A stretch of 64,000 bases of DNA from Hymenobacter aquaticus (GCF_004765605.1 NZ_SRLC01000002.1:930001-994000); one strand, 5' to 3'. Positions 48,564-58,427 are shown, counted from the first letter of the stretch. Notes: generated from the sequence alone by a model not told the origin. A program made the numbers and translations.

Positions 48564-50426
48564 TTATTCACCGATTTTCTTGCCCGTCATGGCCTGCTTG
48601 ATGGAAATGTTCATCACCCGCTCGGCAAACGGGCTGGTGAGGCTTTCCAGCTCGTCGACGGCTTTCAGAATCGTGTCCTTGTCGTTGGTTTCCAGCGACT
48701 CGCGCAGCACCTGGGTCTGGGCGGCGGTGTGGGTTATTTCTTCTTCGGTCAGATACTGGGAGTTTTTCTCCACGAACCGCTCGACCTGGTAGAGCATCTG
48801 CTTGGCGACGGTGCGGGCTTCGATTACCATGCGGGCCGCCACGTCTTCGCGGGCGTGCGTGAGCGAGTCCATCAGCATCTGCTCTACCTGCTCGTCGGTG
48901 AGGCCATACTGGGGCTTGATTTCCACGACCTGCCGGGTGTTGGAGCGCAGCTCAATGGCCTCGACCTGCAGAATCCCGTCGGCGTTGAGCAGGAAGTTCA
49001 CGTCGACCTTGGGCAAGCCGGCGGGCATGGCCGGAATGCCGCGCAGGTCGAACTCGGCCAGCTTACGGTTTTCCTTCACCAAGTCCCGCTCGCCCTGGTA
49101 CACCGAGATTTTCAGGTTTACCTGCCCATCCACGGAAGTGGTGTACTGGCGGCCGGCCTTGGTCGGAATCTTGGAGTTGCGCGGAATAATCGGGTCCATC
49201 AGCCCGCCCAGGGTTTCGATGCCCAGCGTGAGCGGGGTCACGTCGAGCAGGAGCACGTCGCGGCGGTTGCCGGCCAGGATGTCGGCCTGAATGGCGGCGC
49301 CCAGGGCTACTACTTCGTCCGGGTTGAGCGAGTTATTGGCCGGCTGCTGGAAAAACTCCGACACCGAGTCGTAAACCAGCGGCACGCGCGTCGAGCCGCC
49401 CACGAGCAGCACGGCATTCAGGTCGGCGGGCGTGAGCTGGGCATCGGCCAGGGCCCGGCGGCAGGAGTCGATGGTACGCTCCACGAACGGCCGGATCAGC
49501 TCGTTGAATTTCTCCTTGGTCAGCGGCAGGTTGGTTTCGCTGAACTCGGCGGCAAACGCGTCGTTGTCGCTCAGGTGGCGCTTGGCCTGCTCGGCCAGCA
49601 GCCGCAATTCCTGCTGGGCCTGCGGATTGTTATACAATACCGCCGCCAGCTGGTACTCACTGGTCCAGTAGTCGGTAATGGCGCGGTCGAGGTCGTCGCC
49701 GCCCAGGTAGGTGTCGCCGTTGGTGCTGAGCACTTCGAAAATGCCCTGCTGAATGCGCAGAATACTGATGTCGAAGGTGCCGCCGCCCAGGTCGTACACG
49801 GCCACGGTTTTTTCCTCGTCGGGGCTCAGGCCGATGCCGTAGGCCAGGGCCGCCGCGGTGGGCTCGTTCACGATGCGCAGCACTTCCAGGCCGGCCAGGC
49901 GGCCCGCGTCGCGCGTGGCCTGGCGCTGGGAGTCGTTGAAGTAGGCCGGCACGGTAATCACGGCGCGGTTGACGGGCGTTTTCAGAGCGTGCTCGGCGCG
50001 GGTGCGCAGTTCCTTCAGGATTTCGGCCGACAGCTCGATGGGGGAGTAGAACCGGTCGGCCACCCGGATTTTAACCAGGCCCTCGGAGTTGTCGTCGATG
50101 ACCTTGTAGCCCAGCTGCGTGGCGTGCTCGCCCAGGTCGCGGTACGACTTGCCCAGCAGGCGCTTCACCGAGTAAATCGTGTTCTGGGGCTCAGTGAGCA
50201 GATATTGCTTGGCCTCGGTGCCCACGATGGGGTCGGGCGAGTCGGTGGGGAAGTGCACTACCGAGGGCACGATGGTGCCCCGGCCCTGGTCGTTGATGGC
50301 CAGCGGGTGGCGGCTGTCGGGGTGAATGTAGGCCACCAGGCTGTTGGTGGTGCCCAGGTCAATTCCGACAATGATTTCTTCCTGCTGAATGCTCCCCGTA
50401 GAGAGGTTGATTGCGACTTTGGCCAT
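48564..50426 (-). CDS. hscA: HscA-like Hsp70 chaperone
   Basis: 620 residues. The Hsp70 nucleotide-binding domain has GIDLGTTNSLVAYI, VITVPAYFNDSQRQATRDA, and YDLGGGTFDISILRIQQGIFEVL; this last segment and the total length fit HscA rather than DnaK. The substrate domain starts near residue 395 (VTPLTLGIETLGGLMDPII). HscA helps deliver Fe-S clusters from the IscU scaffold. No isc genes are adjacent, so it stands alone here. Confidence 0.85.
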   Translation of the reverse strand: MAKVAINLSTGSIQQEEIIVGIDLGTTNSLVAYIHPDSRHPLAINDQGRGTIVPSVVHFPTDSPDPIVGTEAKQYLLTEPQNTIYSVKRLLGKSYRDLGEHATQLGYKVIDDNSEGLVKIRVADRFYSPIELSAEILKELRTRAEHALKTPVNRAVITVPAYFNDSQRQATRDAGRLAGLEVLRIVNEPTAAALAYGIGLSPDEEKTVAVYDLGGGTFDISILRIQQGIFEVLSTNGDTYLGGDDLDRAITDYWTSEYQLAAVLYNNPQAQQELRLLAEQAKRHLSDNDAFAAEFSETNLPLTKEKFNELIRPFVERTIDSCRRALADAQLTPADLNAVLLVGGSTRVPLVYDSVSEFFQQPANNSLNPDEVVALGAAIQADILAGNRRDVLLLDVTPLTLGIETLGGLMDPIIPRNSKIPTKAGRQYTTSVDGQVNLKISVYQGERDLVKENRKLAEFDLRGIPAMPAGLPKVDVNFLLNADGILQVEAIELRSNTRQVVEIKPQYGLTDEQVEQMLMDSLTHAREDVAARMVIEARTVAKQMLYQVERFVEKNSQYLTEEEITHTAAQTQVLRESLETNDKDTILKAVDELESLTSPFAERVMNISIKQAMTGKKIGE

Positions 50427-50837
50427 GGGGTAAATAAATCGGCGCGCCGGGGCGCGGAATAAGCGAAACGAGAAGGTGAAGTACGGCTACGCTCACCTAC
50501 GAAGCAGGGGCAAAAGTAGCGAAGAAATGCGGCTGAGGCAGGATAACAAACCGTGGGTAGAATTGGCCTTGGGGCCGGGTCCATTTTTTGTGAAAAAAGT
50601 TCCATCAGAATCAATCCAAGCGCGCGGGTAGTTCCGTATGGTGTGATAGTCCCGGCCCTGTTCTGCATTCCTATTGCCGACCACCGCTCATGCCGCTCTG
50701 TTCTATCCCGGCCGGGCTACTACTCTTCCTGCGTTAGCGCCCGGTCTGGTGCGCGTTTCTCTCCTGCTTCCTTTCAAAAATGCCTCCCGGTATGCCGGGA
50801 GGAGTGTATCCTATTTCTTTCACCCAACCACTTCATC
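50427..50837. other. Divergent intergenic region hscA / DUF4331
   Basis: No gene was recognised in 411 bases. On the minus strand, TACTTTTG (50518-50511) fits the -7 element for hscA. CCTCCCGG-TATG-CCGGGAGG at 50783-50802 is a perfect hairpin about 35 bases before the DUF4331 start, possibly an operator or leader stem. No consensus promoter was seen for the plus strand. Confidence 0.5.
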
Positions 50838-52904
50838 ATGAAGAAGACCTTTACCCGTCCGCTATTCCATATGGGACTAGCGGCTACTGCCATTGTAGGC
50901 GCCCTGGCCTGGAGCGGGCAAAACACCCGCATTGAAGCATCCAGCCACCGCGAGGCCCCCTTGATTGCCGACGACCCGTTGGCCGACAACACCGACCTGT
51001 ACGCCTTCCGGGACCCCAACAACCCGGAGCTGATCAACATCATTGCCAACTACATTCCGCTGGAGCTGCCCCAGGGTGGTCCCATCTACAACACGTTTGG
51101 GGAAAACATACGCTACGAGATTCACATCAAGAACAAAACGACCTCGACGGGCGACGACCTGACGTATCGTTTCACGTTCACCAAAATTAACGAGGACGCC
51201 ACCACGTTTTTCCGCACCCGCCTGGGCAAGGAAAACCAGAAAACCACCTACACGGCCGAGCTGAGCGTGAATGGTGGGGCCTTCACGCCCATCGTAACCG
51301 GGGGCATCGTGCCGCCGCCCAACATTGGTCCCCGCTCCATTGAAGGTGCCGCCGGCCTGGCCACGCCCTACAATACGCTCATGACCAACGCCATCCGGAC
51401 GCTGGCCAACGGTACCAAAGTATTCTGCGGCCCAGTGGATGATCCGTTCTTCGTGGACCTGGGCGGTATTTTTGACTTGGGTGGCGTGCGCCAGACCGGG
51501 GCCCGCGACGGGGTAGCCCGCAAAAACACGCACACCATTGCCCTGCAAATCCCGATTTCGGTGCTGCAGAAAGACGGCAAGACCGGTGCGCAGGCCGCCA
51601 ACATCCTGGATTCGGACTACATCATCGGCGTGTGGGCCTCGGCCAGCCGCCAGGCCATCCGGACGCTGAACACGGACGGTACCCAGACGCACTCGGGCAA
51701 CTACGTGCAGGTGTCGCGCCTGGGCATGCCCCTGACCAACGAAGTTGTGATTCCCATTGGTCAGAAAGACGAGTGGAACGCGGTGAGCCCCTACGGTGCC
51801 ATTGCCAAGTTCGACGAAAACGCCATGAACCCCGAGCTGGCGCTGTACATGGATGACAGCCGCTTCGGTGGAGCCGTGCCCGGCCTGGGTGCCCTGCGCA
51901 TTCAGAGCAACTCTCTTCAGGCCTTCGACTTCCGCAACGGGAAGGACGGCCTGGCCAACCTGACGGCCGCCCAGCGTGCCGGTACCGTGTTTGCCGACCC
52001 TACGTTTGGTCCTTACCTGCTGCGCGCCGGTAAGCCCCGCTCGGTCGACATTCTGCCCATCTTCCACACCGGGGTGCCCAACCTGCCTCCGTACCAGCTG
52101 GCTACCGGCAAACCTGCCCGCAACCCGCTGGCTGCCGGCAAGCCCTTCATCAACAACTTCCTGCCCACGCTGGGCGACATGCTGCGCCTGAACATGGCCG
52201 TGCCCGCTACGCCGCGCACCCTGGCCAACGGCCAGCCTAACCCCGACTTCAGCTCGGAAGGCCTGCTGGCCGCCGCCGTGCTGGGTCTGACCGACTCGCG
52301 CTTCAATGGCAGCGCCGCGCTGCAGTCTATTCCGAACATGGACGGCTTCCCGAACGGCCGCCGTCTGGAAGACGACGTGACCCGCATCGAGCTGCAAGCC
52401 GTGGGTGGCGTGGTACTGGCCGCCATCGGCCTGTTCTACGACGACTACTCGGCTACGGCCACCAGCCCGCTCACCCCGCAGCTGCTGGGCGTAGTAGGGT
52501 TCAAAACGGGGGTAGAAGCCAACGATACGACGTTCAAAGCCGCTTTCCCCTACATGCAGACGCCTTGGCGCGGCACCAAAACCCAGCCGACGGTTACGTC
52601 GCAACGGGCCGCCGTGGGCATGGGCCTGATGGCCTCGCCGGTGGAAGTAGCCCAGAACTACCCCAACCCCTTCACCGACAAAACCACGATTCACTACGAA
52701 GTGGGCGTGAAAGGTCCGCTGACCATTGTGGTGAGCGACATGATGGGCCGCCACGTAACGACGCTGGTCAACAACAAGGAGCACAAGCCCGGTACGTATG
52801 AGCTGCCCTGGAAAGTGCAGAACCTGGCCGCCGGTACCTACATTGCCACGGTAAAATCGGGCGAAACGGTGCTGCAATCCATCAAGCTGGTGCATACCAA
52901 CTAA
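50838..52904 (+). CDS. Secreted DUF4331 protein with T9SS sorting domain
   Basis: 688 residues from the ATG at 50838; upstream in-frame sequence is non-conserved. A signal peptide (about 1-28) is followed by SSHREAPLIADDPLADNTDLYAF from Ser35, the hallmark of DUF4331, split here as in the family. The last ~85 residues (AQNYPNPFTDKTTIHYEV to the end) form a type A T9SS sorting domain, so it is probably exported across the outer membrane. Function is unknown. First gene of a cluster leading to a TonB receptor. Confidence 0.85.
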   Translation: MKKTFTRPLFHMGLAATAIVGALAWSGQNTRIEASSHREAPLIADDPLADNTDLYAFRDPNNPELINIIANYIPLELPQGGPIYNTFGENIRYEIHIKNKTTSTGDDLTYRFTFTKINEDATTFFRTRLGKENQKTTYTAELSVNGGAFTPIVTGGIVPPPNIGPRSIEGAAGLATPYNTLMTNAIRTLANGTKVFCGPVDDPFFVDLGGIFDLGGVRQTGARDGVARKNTHTIALQIPISVLQKDGKTGAQAANILDSDYIIGVWASASRQAIRTLNTDGTQTHSGNYVQVSRLGMPLTNEVVIPIGQKDEWNAVSPYGAIAKFDENAMNPELALYMDDSRFGGAVPGLGALRIQSNSLQAFDFRNGKDGLANLTAAQRAGTVFADPTFGPYLLRAGKPRSVDILPIFHTGVPNLPPYQLATGKPARNPLAAGKPFINNFLPTLGDMLRLNMAVPATPRTLANGQPNPDFSSEGLLAAAVLGLTDSRFNGSAALQSIPNMDGFPNGRRLEDDVTRIELQAVGGVVLAAIGLFYDDYSATATSPLTPQLLGVVGFKTGVEANDTTFKAAFPYMQTPWRGTKTQPTVTSQRAAVGMGLMASPVEVAQNYPNPFTDKTTIHYEVGVKGPLTIVVSDMMGRHVTTLVNNKEHKPGTYELPWKVQNLAAGTYIATVKSGETVLQSIKLVHTN

Positions 52905-52921
52905 GGACAACTGCCTACCGT

Positions 52922-52959
52922 GAAACCCAGGAGCGGGGCCCGCTCTGGTCCTGGGTTTC
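52922..52959 (+). terminator. Hairpin after the DUF4331 gene
   Basis: GAAACCCAGGA (52922-52932) pairs with TCCTGGGTTTC (52949-52959), and CTACCG/CGGTAG flank it. No T-run follows. Confidence 0.5.
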
Positions 52960-53018
52960 AAGCGGTAGTCATTCAGGTAGCCGGACCCGGGTGAGTTCGG
53001 CTACCTTGCTGGTAATTC

Positions 53019-53048
53019 AAGAGCCTGGCCCGCGGGCCGGGCTCTTTT
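53019..53048 (+). terminator. Terminator-like hairpin before the TPR gene
   Basis: AAGAGCC (53019-53025) and GGCTCTT (53040-53046) enclose GGCCC/GGGCC, followed by TTCCC. It lies just 21 bases before the TPR start, so the TPR gene may need readthrough or its own promoter. Confidence 0.65.
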
Positions 53049-53069
53049 CCCACTTTTAGCCCTGCTACT

Positions 53070-54395
53070 TTGCGTAAATACTTATACCCGATTCTGCTGG
53101 TTTGCTTTGGCGCCGCCGTGGCCGCGCTGTTCTTTTTCCGCAAGCCCGAACCCATTCCGACCCTGAAGGAGCGCCACGGCGACCTGGCTTTGGGCGGCGA
53201 ATGGCTGAATACCAAAAATGCCATTGGCGGGCTGCTGGCCCAGCTGCGGGCCAAGCCCGACGACAACAAAGCCAAGCTGCTGCTGGCCCAGGCCTACATG
53301 CAGGAAGCCCGCGTCACCGGCGACCATCCGTACTACGACATGGCCGCCATGCAGCTGCTCGACGGCGTGCTGCGGCAGGAGCCCCAGAACTTCGAGGCCC
53401 TGTGCTGCAAGGCTTCGCTGTGTCTGACCCAGCACCACTTTTCCGAAGGGCTGGCCGTGGCCGAGCAGGCCGTGGCCCTGAACCCGCACAACGCCTTCGT
53501 GTACGGCTTGCTCTGCGACGCCAACGTGGAGCTGGGCCGCTACCCCGAAGCCGTGAAAATGGCCGACAAAATGAACCAGGTGCGCCCCGACCTCCGCTCG
53601 TACTCCCGCGTGTCGTACCTGCGCGAAATCCACGGCGACTACCCCGGAGCCATTGAGGCGATGGATATGGCCGTGAAAGCCGGCTACCCCGGCCTGGAGC
53701 AAACCGAATGGTCGCGCATCACGCTGGGCCACCTCTACGAGAATACCGGCAACCTGGCGCAGGCCGAGCAGCAGTACCAGCTGGCCCTGGTGCAGCGCCC
53801 CTATTACGCCTACGCGCTGGCCGGCCTGGGCCGGGTGGAAAAAGCCCGCCAGAACTACCCCGCCGCCATCGACTACTTCCGCAAGGCCCGCGCCACGGTG
53901 CAGGACTACGCCTTTGCCGACGAGCTGACCGACCTGTACCGCCTCAACCACGAGCCGGCCAAAGCGGCCCAAATGGCGAAGGAAGCCATAACCATGCTGG
54001 CCGACGACGCCAAAGAAGCCGACGACAACGAGCAGATGGGCCACTACGCCGACCGGGAGCTGGCCTATGCTTACCTGAAAACCAACGAGGTGGACAAGGC
54101 GTTGGCCCACGCCAAAATCGAGTATGAGCGCCGCCCCGACAACATCGACGTGTGCGAAACCCTGGCCTGGGTGCACTACAAGCGCGGCGAGTACAAAGAG
54201 GCCCAAAAGCTGATGGACATGGCCCTGCGCACCAACTCGCAAAACCCCACGCTGCTGTGCCGCGCCGGCCTGATTGCCTCCAAAAACGGGCAGGCCGCCA
54301 AAGGCCAGGCCCTGATTAGGAAGGCGCTGACGACGAATCCCTACCTGAGCTTCGATCTGGCCGACGAGGGCAAGAAGCTGCTGGCCCTCAACTAG
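53070..54395 (+). CDS. TPR-repeat protein, membrane-anchored
   Basis: 441 residues from a TTG (RKYLYPILLVCFGAAVAAL follows). The N-terminal hydrophobic segment (about 5-23) anchors or exports it. From about residue 60 on, tetratricopeptide-like helical pairs repeat, e.g. KAKLLLAQAYMQEARVTGDH and AEQQYQLALVQRPYYAYALAG. Such proteins scaffold others. It is 18 bases upstream of the HupE/UreJ-like gene and probably co-transcribed with it. Confidence 0.8.
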   Translation: MRKYLYPILLVCFGAAVAALFFFRKPEPIPTLKERHGDLALGGEWLNTKNAIGGLLAQLRAKPDDNKAKLLLAQAYMQEARVTGDHPYYDMAAMQLLDGVLRQEPQNFEALCCKASLCLTQHHFSEGLAVAEQAVALNPHNAFVYGLLCDANVELGRYPEAVKMADKMNQVRPDLRSYSRVSYLREIHGDYPGAIEAMDMAVKAGYPGLEQTEWSRITLGHLYENTGNLAQAEQQYQLALVQRPYYAYALAGLGRVEKARQNYPAAIDYFRKARATVQDYAFADELTDLYRLNHEPAKAAQMAKEAITMLADDAKEADDNEQMGHYADRELAYAYLKTNEVDKALAHAKIEYERRPDNIDVCETLAWVHYKRGEYKEAQKLMDMALRTNSQNPTLLCRAGLIASKNGQAAKGQALIRKALTTNPYLSFDLADEGKKLLALN

Positions 54396-54413
54396 GCCCG
54401 CCGGCCGCGAAGA

Positions 54414-55100
54414 ATGAAGGCATTGCGCGAAAACCGCCGAAACCTGGTGCCCGGGGCCCTGTTGCTCCTGGCCGGGCTGCTGCTGCCCCAGCTGGCGGCG
54501 GCCCACGTGCTGGATGTGGACGTGAGCAAACTCTCGCGCACCGACATCATCAGCACCTATCTCAAGCTGGGCTACACCCACATTCTGCCCCTCGGCCTCG
54601 ACCATATCCTGTTCGTGCTGAGTATTTTTTTCCTGGAGCCCCGCCTCAAGCCCGTGCTCTGGCAGGCGACGGCCTTCACCGTGGCGCACTCCATTACGCT
54701 GGGCCTGGCCATGTACGGGCTGATTTCGCCGCCCGCTTCCATCGTCGAGCCCATTATTGCCCTGTCGATTCTGTTTGTGGCCATCGAGAATATCCTGGCC
54801 GATAAGCTCAACCCCTGGCGGGTGGCCATCGTGTTCGGCTTCGGCCTGATTCACGGTATGGGCTTCGCCAGCGTGCTGACCGGGCTTGGGCTGCCGCGCA
54901 CCATGTTTGTCGAGTCGCTGATTTCCTTCAACGTGGGCGTGGAGCTGGGGCAGGTGACGGTGATTCTGCTGGCCTGGCTGCTGGTGGGCCGCTGGTTTGC
55001 CGATAAGCCCTGGTACAAGCAGCGTGTGGTGGTGCCCGTCTCGGTGCTCATTGGCCTGGTGGCCGCTTACTGGACGGTAGAGCGGGTGTTTTTCGCGTAG
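54414..55100 (+). CDS. HupE/UreJ-family membrane protein
   Basis: 228 residues with a signal-like N-terminus (1-30) and about six membrane segments. The family motif HILPLGLDHILF carries His56, Asp63 and His64; His92 (AHS) and His147 (GLIHGMGF) lie in later membrane segments. HupE/UreJ proteins are linked to nickel or cobalt uptake in other bacteria. No urease or hydrogenase is in the window, so the metal is not known. Confidence 0.82.
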   Translation: MKALRENRRNLVPGALLLLAGLLLPQLAAAHVLDVDVSKLSRTDIISTYLKLGYTHILPLGLDHILFVLSIFFLEPRLKPVLWQATAFTVAHSITLGLAMYGLISPPASIVEPIIALSILFVAIENILADKLNPWRVAIVFGFGLIHGMGFASVLTGLGLPRTMFVESLISFNVGVELGQVTVILLAWLLVGRWFADKPWYKQRVVVPVSVLIGLVAAYWTVERVFFA

Positions 55101-55165
55101 ATCCGGACCCCTAAGCGTCACACCGGACAATTCTTACTTACTAATTCTCAATTACTCATTCACAA

Positions 55166-55552
55166 ATGCTGCGCTCCTGGCTCGTGCTGCTCTTGCTCGC
55201 CAACTACCTGCTGGTAGTGGGAGCCGGCCTCGTGAACCGGCCGCAGCCCCCGCGCTACTCGGCGGCCCACCCCTACGTGCACAGCGCCGACTGCCAGCAG
55301 AAGCACTACCTGCTCGTCGACTGCTTCGATAGGTGCAACGGCGACCAGGACGTGGTACAAAAGCGGACCGCAACGGAAAATGCCGCGCACCTGCTCTCCA
55401 TCATCAAGGGCATCGACGTGCATTGCTTGAGCGAAGCACTCGTCCTTACCCCAATTCATTATGCCGGCCAGGTGGCCGTATCCGTTGCTGAAACGCCGGC
55501 CCTGCACGCCGGCTTTCAGGCCGATTTTTACCCTCCTCCCCGTCGGGGATAA
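55166..55552 (+). CDS. Cys/His-rich small exported protein
   Basis: 128 residues with a signal peptide (about 1-22). The mature part has His35, His39, Cys43, His47, Cys53 and Cys57, then His75, His86, Cys87, His98 and His114, a pattern suggesting metal binding or disulfides. Not recognised as a named family. Its position between a HupE-like transporter gene and a TonB receptor gene supports a role in the same system. The ATG is preceded by the phrase TTACTCATTCAC. Confidence 0.6.
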   Translation: MLRSWLVLLLLANYLLVVGAGLVNRPQPPRYSAAHPYVHSADCQQKHYLLVDCFDRCNGDQDVVQKRTATENAAHLLSIIKGIDVHCLSEALVLTPIHYAGQVAVSVAETPALHAGFQADFYPPPRRG

Positions 55553-55682
55553 GCCGTGAGGCCCTTATCGGGGCCGTTTGCCGCGCGTCGAAGTATTCCG
55601 CGCGGCTCTTGTCTTATCCTTTTTAATCTGCCGCCGGCCGGGCTCTGGATGCCCGGTAGGCCGCGCTGCTTTTCCCCGACGC

Positions 55683-55910
55683 ATGTTCGTTACTACTTTC
55701 TCGTCCTTGCCGCTGGCTGCTGCCTCCGGCTCCACGCCATTTGTCCGGCTGCCTGCCGTGAGTGCTGCGCTGGCGGCTTCTGCCAGTCAGCCTACGCTGG
55801 CCGTGAAGCAAGCCTACAAGTCCCGCGAATTGGCCAGCCAGGCCGCGCACCGCGCTCAGGTGTTGGCCCGCCGCCGCACCAGCATTCCCACTTCCGCTAA
55901 GCGCTGGTAG
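55683..55910 (+). CDS. Possible small protein before the TonB receptor
   Basis: 75 residues, Ala/Ser-rich, with a basic C-terminus (RAQVLARRRTSIPTSAKRW). Longer upstream starts and an overlapping frame are also open, so the gene is uncertain. It ends 3 bases before the TonB receptor start, which favours a real coupled gene. No function can be given. Confidence 0.35.
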   Translation: MFVTTFSSLPLAAASGSTPFVRLPAVSAALAASASQPTLAVKQAYKSRELASQAAHRAQVLARRRTSIPTSAKRW

Positions 55911-55913
55911 GGT

Positions 55914-58217
55914 ATGAAAAATCGTTACTGCAAACGTGGCGCCCTAGGCAAGGTCCGCTCTTTCCTGCTGTTGCTGCTGCTGAGCAGCGCCGGGGCCTGG
56001 GCCCAAAGTCCGGCCAGTATCCGCGGCATCATCACCGACTCCCTGTCCGGGCAGCGCCTGCCCGGCGTGGGTATCCGGCTGGAAGGTCAGCCCGGCGGCA
56101 CCGCTTCCGACGCGCTGGGGGTGTTTCGCCTCGATAATCTGCCGGCCGGCACCTACGCCGTGCGGGCCTCGGCGCTGGGCTACCGCAGCCCGGCCGTCAC
56201 GGTCACGCTCACGGCTGGCGCTACCCAAACGGTGAGCCTGCGGCTGGCGGCCGTAGCCCTGAATCTGCGCGAAGTCACCGTGTCGCAGCCCCGCGACCCG
56301 AACCAGTCGCTGGCCACCATCACCCAGATCGACCAGGTGCTGCGGCCCCTGAACTCGGCCCAGGACCTGCTGCCGCTGGTGCCCGGCCTGTTCATTGCCC
56401 AGCACGCGGGCGGGGGCAAGGCCGAGCAGATTTTCATCCGGGGCTTCGACGTGGACCACGGCACCGATTTCAACGTGAGTGTGGACGGCCTGCCGGTGAA
56501 CATGGTCAGCCACGCCCACGGCCAGGGCTACGCCGATTTTCACTTCACGATTCCGGAAACGGTGGAAGCCCTGAAGGTGTACAAAGGCCCTTACACGGCC
56601 CGGTTCGGGGATTTTGCCACGGCCGGGGCCGGCGAGTTCAGCACCAAAACCAGCCTGCCGCACAGCACGGCCAAACTGGAACTGGGCCAGTTCGACACGC
56701 GCCGCGCCCTGCTCATGCTCGACCTATTGCCCCAGGATAAGCACCTGCTGAGCCAGAACACGGAAAGCGCCTACCTGGCTACCGAGTACTTTTTCAGCAA
56801 CTCGTACTTCGACGCCAAGCAGCACTTCAAGCGCTTCAACGGGATGGCCAAGTACACCGGCCTGCTCTCGGAGCGCACGTCGCTGATGGTGCTGGGCTCC
56901 CACTTCGCCTCCACCTGGGATGCTTCCGGGCAGGTGCCCGAGCGGGCCATCCGCGACGGGCAGATTTCGCGCTTCGGCAGCATCGACCCCAGTGAAGGGG
57001 GCCGCACCGACCGGACCAACGCCACCGCCGTGCTGACCACCACGCTGCCCCACGACGCGGTGTTGCGCCAGCAGGCCTACTTCGTCAACTACAACTTCAA
57101 CCTGTATTCCAACTTCACCTTCTTCCTGGAAAACCCGGTGGACGGCGACGAAATCCAACAGAACGAGCACCGCGACATCTACGGCTACACCGGCTCCTAC
57201 GAGCGGGATACGCGCCTGGGCAGCCGCACGCTGCACTCGGTGCTGGGCGTGGGCACCCGCCTCGACGACCTCGACGTGGCCCTGCGCCACACCGTGAACC
57301 GGGCCGTGCGCGACACCATCGTGTCGGGCCACGTGTACGAGCAGAACGTCAATGCCTACCTCGACGAAACCCTGCCCCTGACCGAAAAGCTGACTCTGAA
57401 CGCCGCTCTGCGCGTCGATTATTTCCGCTTTAGCTTCCGGGAGCAGCGCGACCCGGCGCAGTCGGGGAAGGCGGGCCGGGGGCGGGTGAGTCCCAAGCTG
57501 AACCTGTACTACGACCTGACGCCCGGCGTGCAGCTGTTTGCCCGCTCCGGGTTTGGCTTTCACTCCAACGACGCCCGGGCCGTGGTCGTCAGCCCCGAGG
57601 CCAACGTGCTGCCCCGCGCCATTGGCTACGAAGTGGGCAGCACCTTCAAGCCCGTGCCGAGCCTGGTGGTGAATACGGCGCTCTGGGCCCTGCATTTGCA
57701 GGATGAGCTGGTGTACGTCGGCGACGGGGGCTTCACGGAAAGCGCCGGCCGCACCCGCCGCTACGGGGCCGATTTTTCCCTGCGCTACCAGCTTACCCGC
57801 ACCCTGTTCCTGGATGCCGACCTGAACTATAACCACGGCCGGCTGGTGGAAGCCCACCCCGATTCCAACCGGATTCCGCTGGCGCCCACCTTCACCAGCA
57901 TCGGGGGCCTGACGCTCAAGCAGCCCTCGGGCCTGAGCGCCAGCCTGCGCTACCGCCACCTGAACGACCGGCCGGCCAACGAATACAACTCGGTGCGGGC
58001 CCGGGGCTACTTTCTGCTCGATGCCGTGGTGAGCTACACCCGCCGCCATTTTCAGGTGGGGGCCAGCGTGGAAAACCTGCTGAACGTGGACTGGAACCAG
58101 GCTCAGTTTGACACCCAGAGCCGCCTGCCGGGCGAGGCGGCCGAAGGCGTATCGGAGCTGCACTTCACACCGGGGACGCCGTTTTTCCTGAAGGGCAACG
58201 TCAGCGTGTTTTTCTAG
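55914..58217 (+). CDS. TonB-dependent receptor with His-rich plug
   Basis: 767 residues. Signal peptide (about 1-31), then a carboxypeptidase-regulatory-like domain (about 34-115, IRGIITDSLSGQRLPGVGI), a plug (about 125-250) and a 22-strand-type barrel ending in FFLKGNVSVFF. The plug carries His182 (DVDHGTD), His200, His202 (SHAHGQG) and His210 (DFHF), unusual density that could bind metal. It should import a substrate across the outer membrane using TonB energy. Last gene of the DUF4331-TPR-HupE cluster. Confidence 0.88.
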   Translation: MKNRYCKRGALGKVRSFLLLLLLSSAGAWAQSPASIRGIITDSLSGQRLPGVGIRLEGQPGGTASDALGVFRLDNLPAGTYAVRASALGYRSPAVTVTLTAGATQTVSLRLAAVALNLREVTVSQPRDPNQSLATITQIDQVLRPLNSAQDLLPLVPGLFIAQHAGGGKAEQIFIRGFDVDHGTDFNVSVDGLPVNMVSHAHGQGYADFHFTIPETVEALKVYKGPYTARFGDFATAGAGEFSTKTSLPHSTAKLELGQFDTRRALLMLDLLPQDKHLLSQNTESAYLATEYFFSNSYFDAKQHFKRFNGMAKYTGLLSERTSLMVLGSHFASTWDASGQVPERAIRDGQISRFGSIDPSEGGRTDRTNATAVLTTTLPHDAVLRQQAYFVNYNFNLYSNFTFFLENPVDGDEIQQNEHRDIYGYTGSYERDTRLGSRTLHSVLGVGTRLDDLDVALRHTVNRAVRDTIVSGHVYEQNVNAYLDETLPLTEKLTLNAALRVDYFRFSFREQRDPAQSGKAGRGRVSPKLNLYYDLTPGVQLFARSGFGFHSNDARAVVVSPEANVLPRAIGYEVGSTFKPVPSLVVNTALWALHLQDELVYVGDGGFTESAGRTRRYGADFSLRYQLTRTLFLDADLNYNHGRLVEAHPDSNRIPLAPTFTSIGGLTLKQPSGLSASLRYRHLNDRPANEYNSVRARGYFLLDAVVSYTRRHFQVGASVENLLNVDWNQAQFDTQSRLPGEAAEGVSELHFTPGTPFFLKGNVSVFF

Positions 58218-58241
58218 CCTGTGCGGCCAGCAAGTTAATAG

Positions 58242-58345
58242 AACGTCATGCAGAGGCGCAGCCGAAGCATCTCGCGTGCAATGGTAATCAGATTACTCTG
58301 GCAACCTTAGCCCGCGAGATGCTTCGGCTGCGCCTCTGTATGACG
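58242..58345. repeat. Palindromic intergenic element, copy 2
   Basis: 104 bases, with arms of about 33 bases (CGTCATGCAGAGGCGCAGCC and onward) that pair with one mismatch. Outer end AACGTCATG and inner CATCTCGCGTGCAATGGTA are the same as in copy 1 at 48443, whereas the middle of the stem is different. Confidence 0.9.
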
Positions 58346-58427
58346 GCCGGAACAGGAGCAACAAGCCTTGCTGACCACACAGCCTGGCGGAAACGGAGCG
58401 ACTGTAGAAATATGTCGCGCTCTGTTA

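Noticed and set aside
48498..50462. Open frame of 654 codons opposite the hscA-like gene
   Set aside because: Composition is that of a shadow frame; the minus-strand Hsp70 is unmistakable.
55556..55900. 114-codon open frame overlapping the small gene before the TonB receptor
   Set aside because: No conserved features or coupling to the next gene; the frame ending at 55910 fits the gene spacing better.
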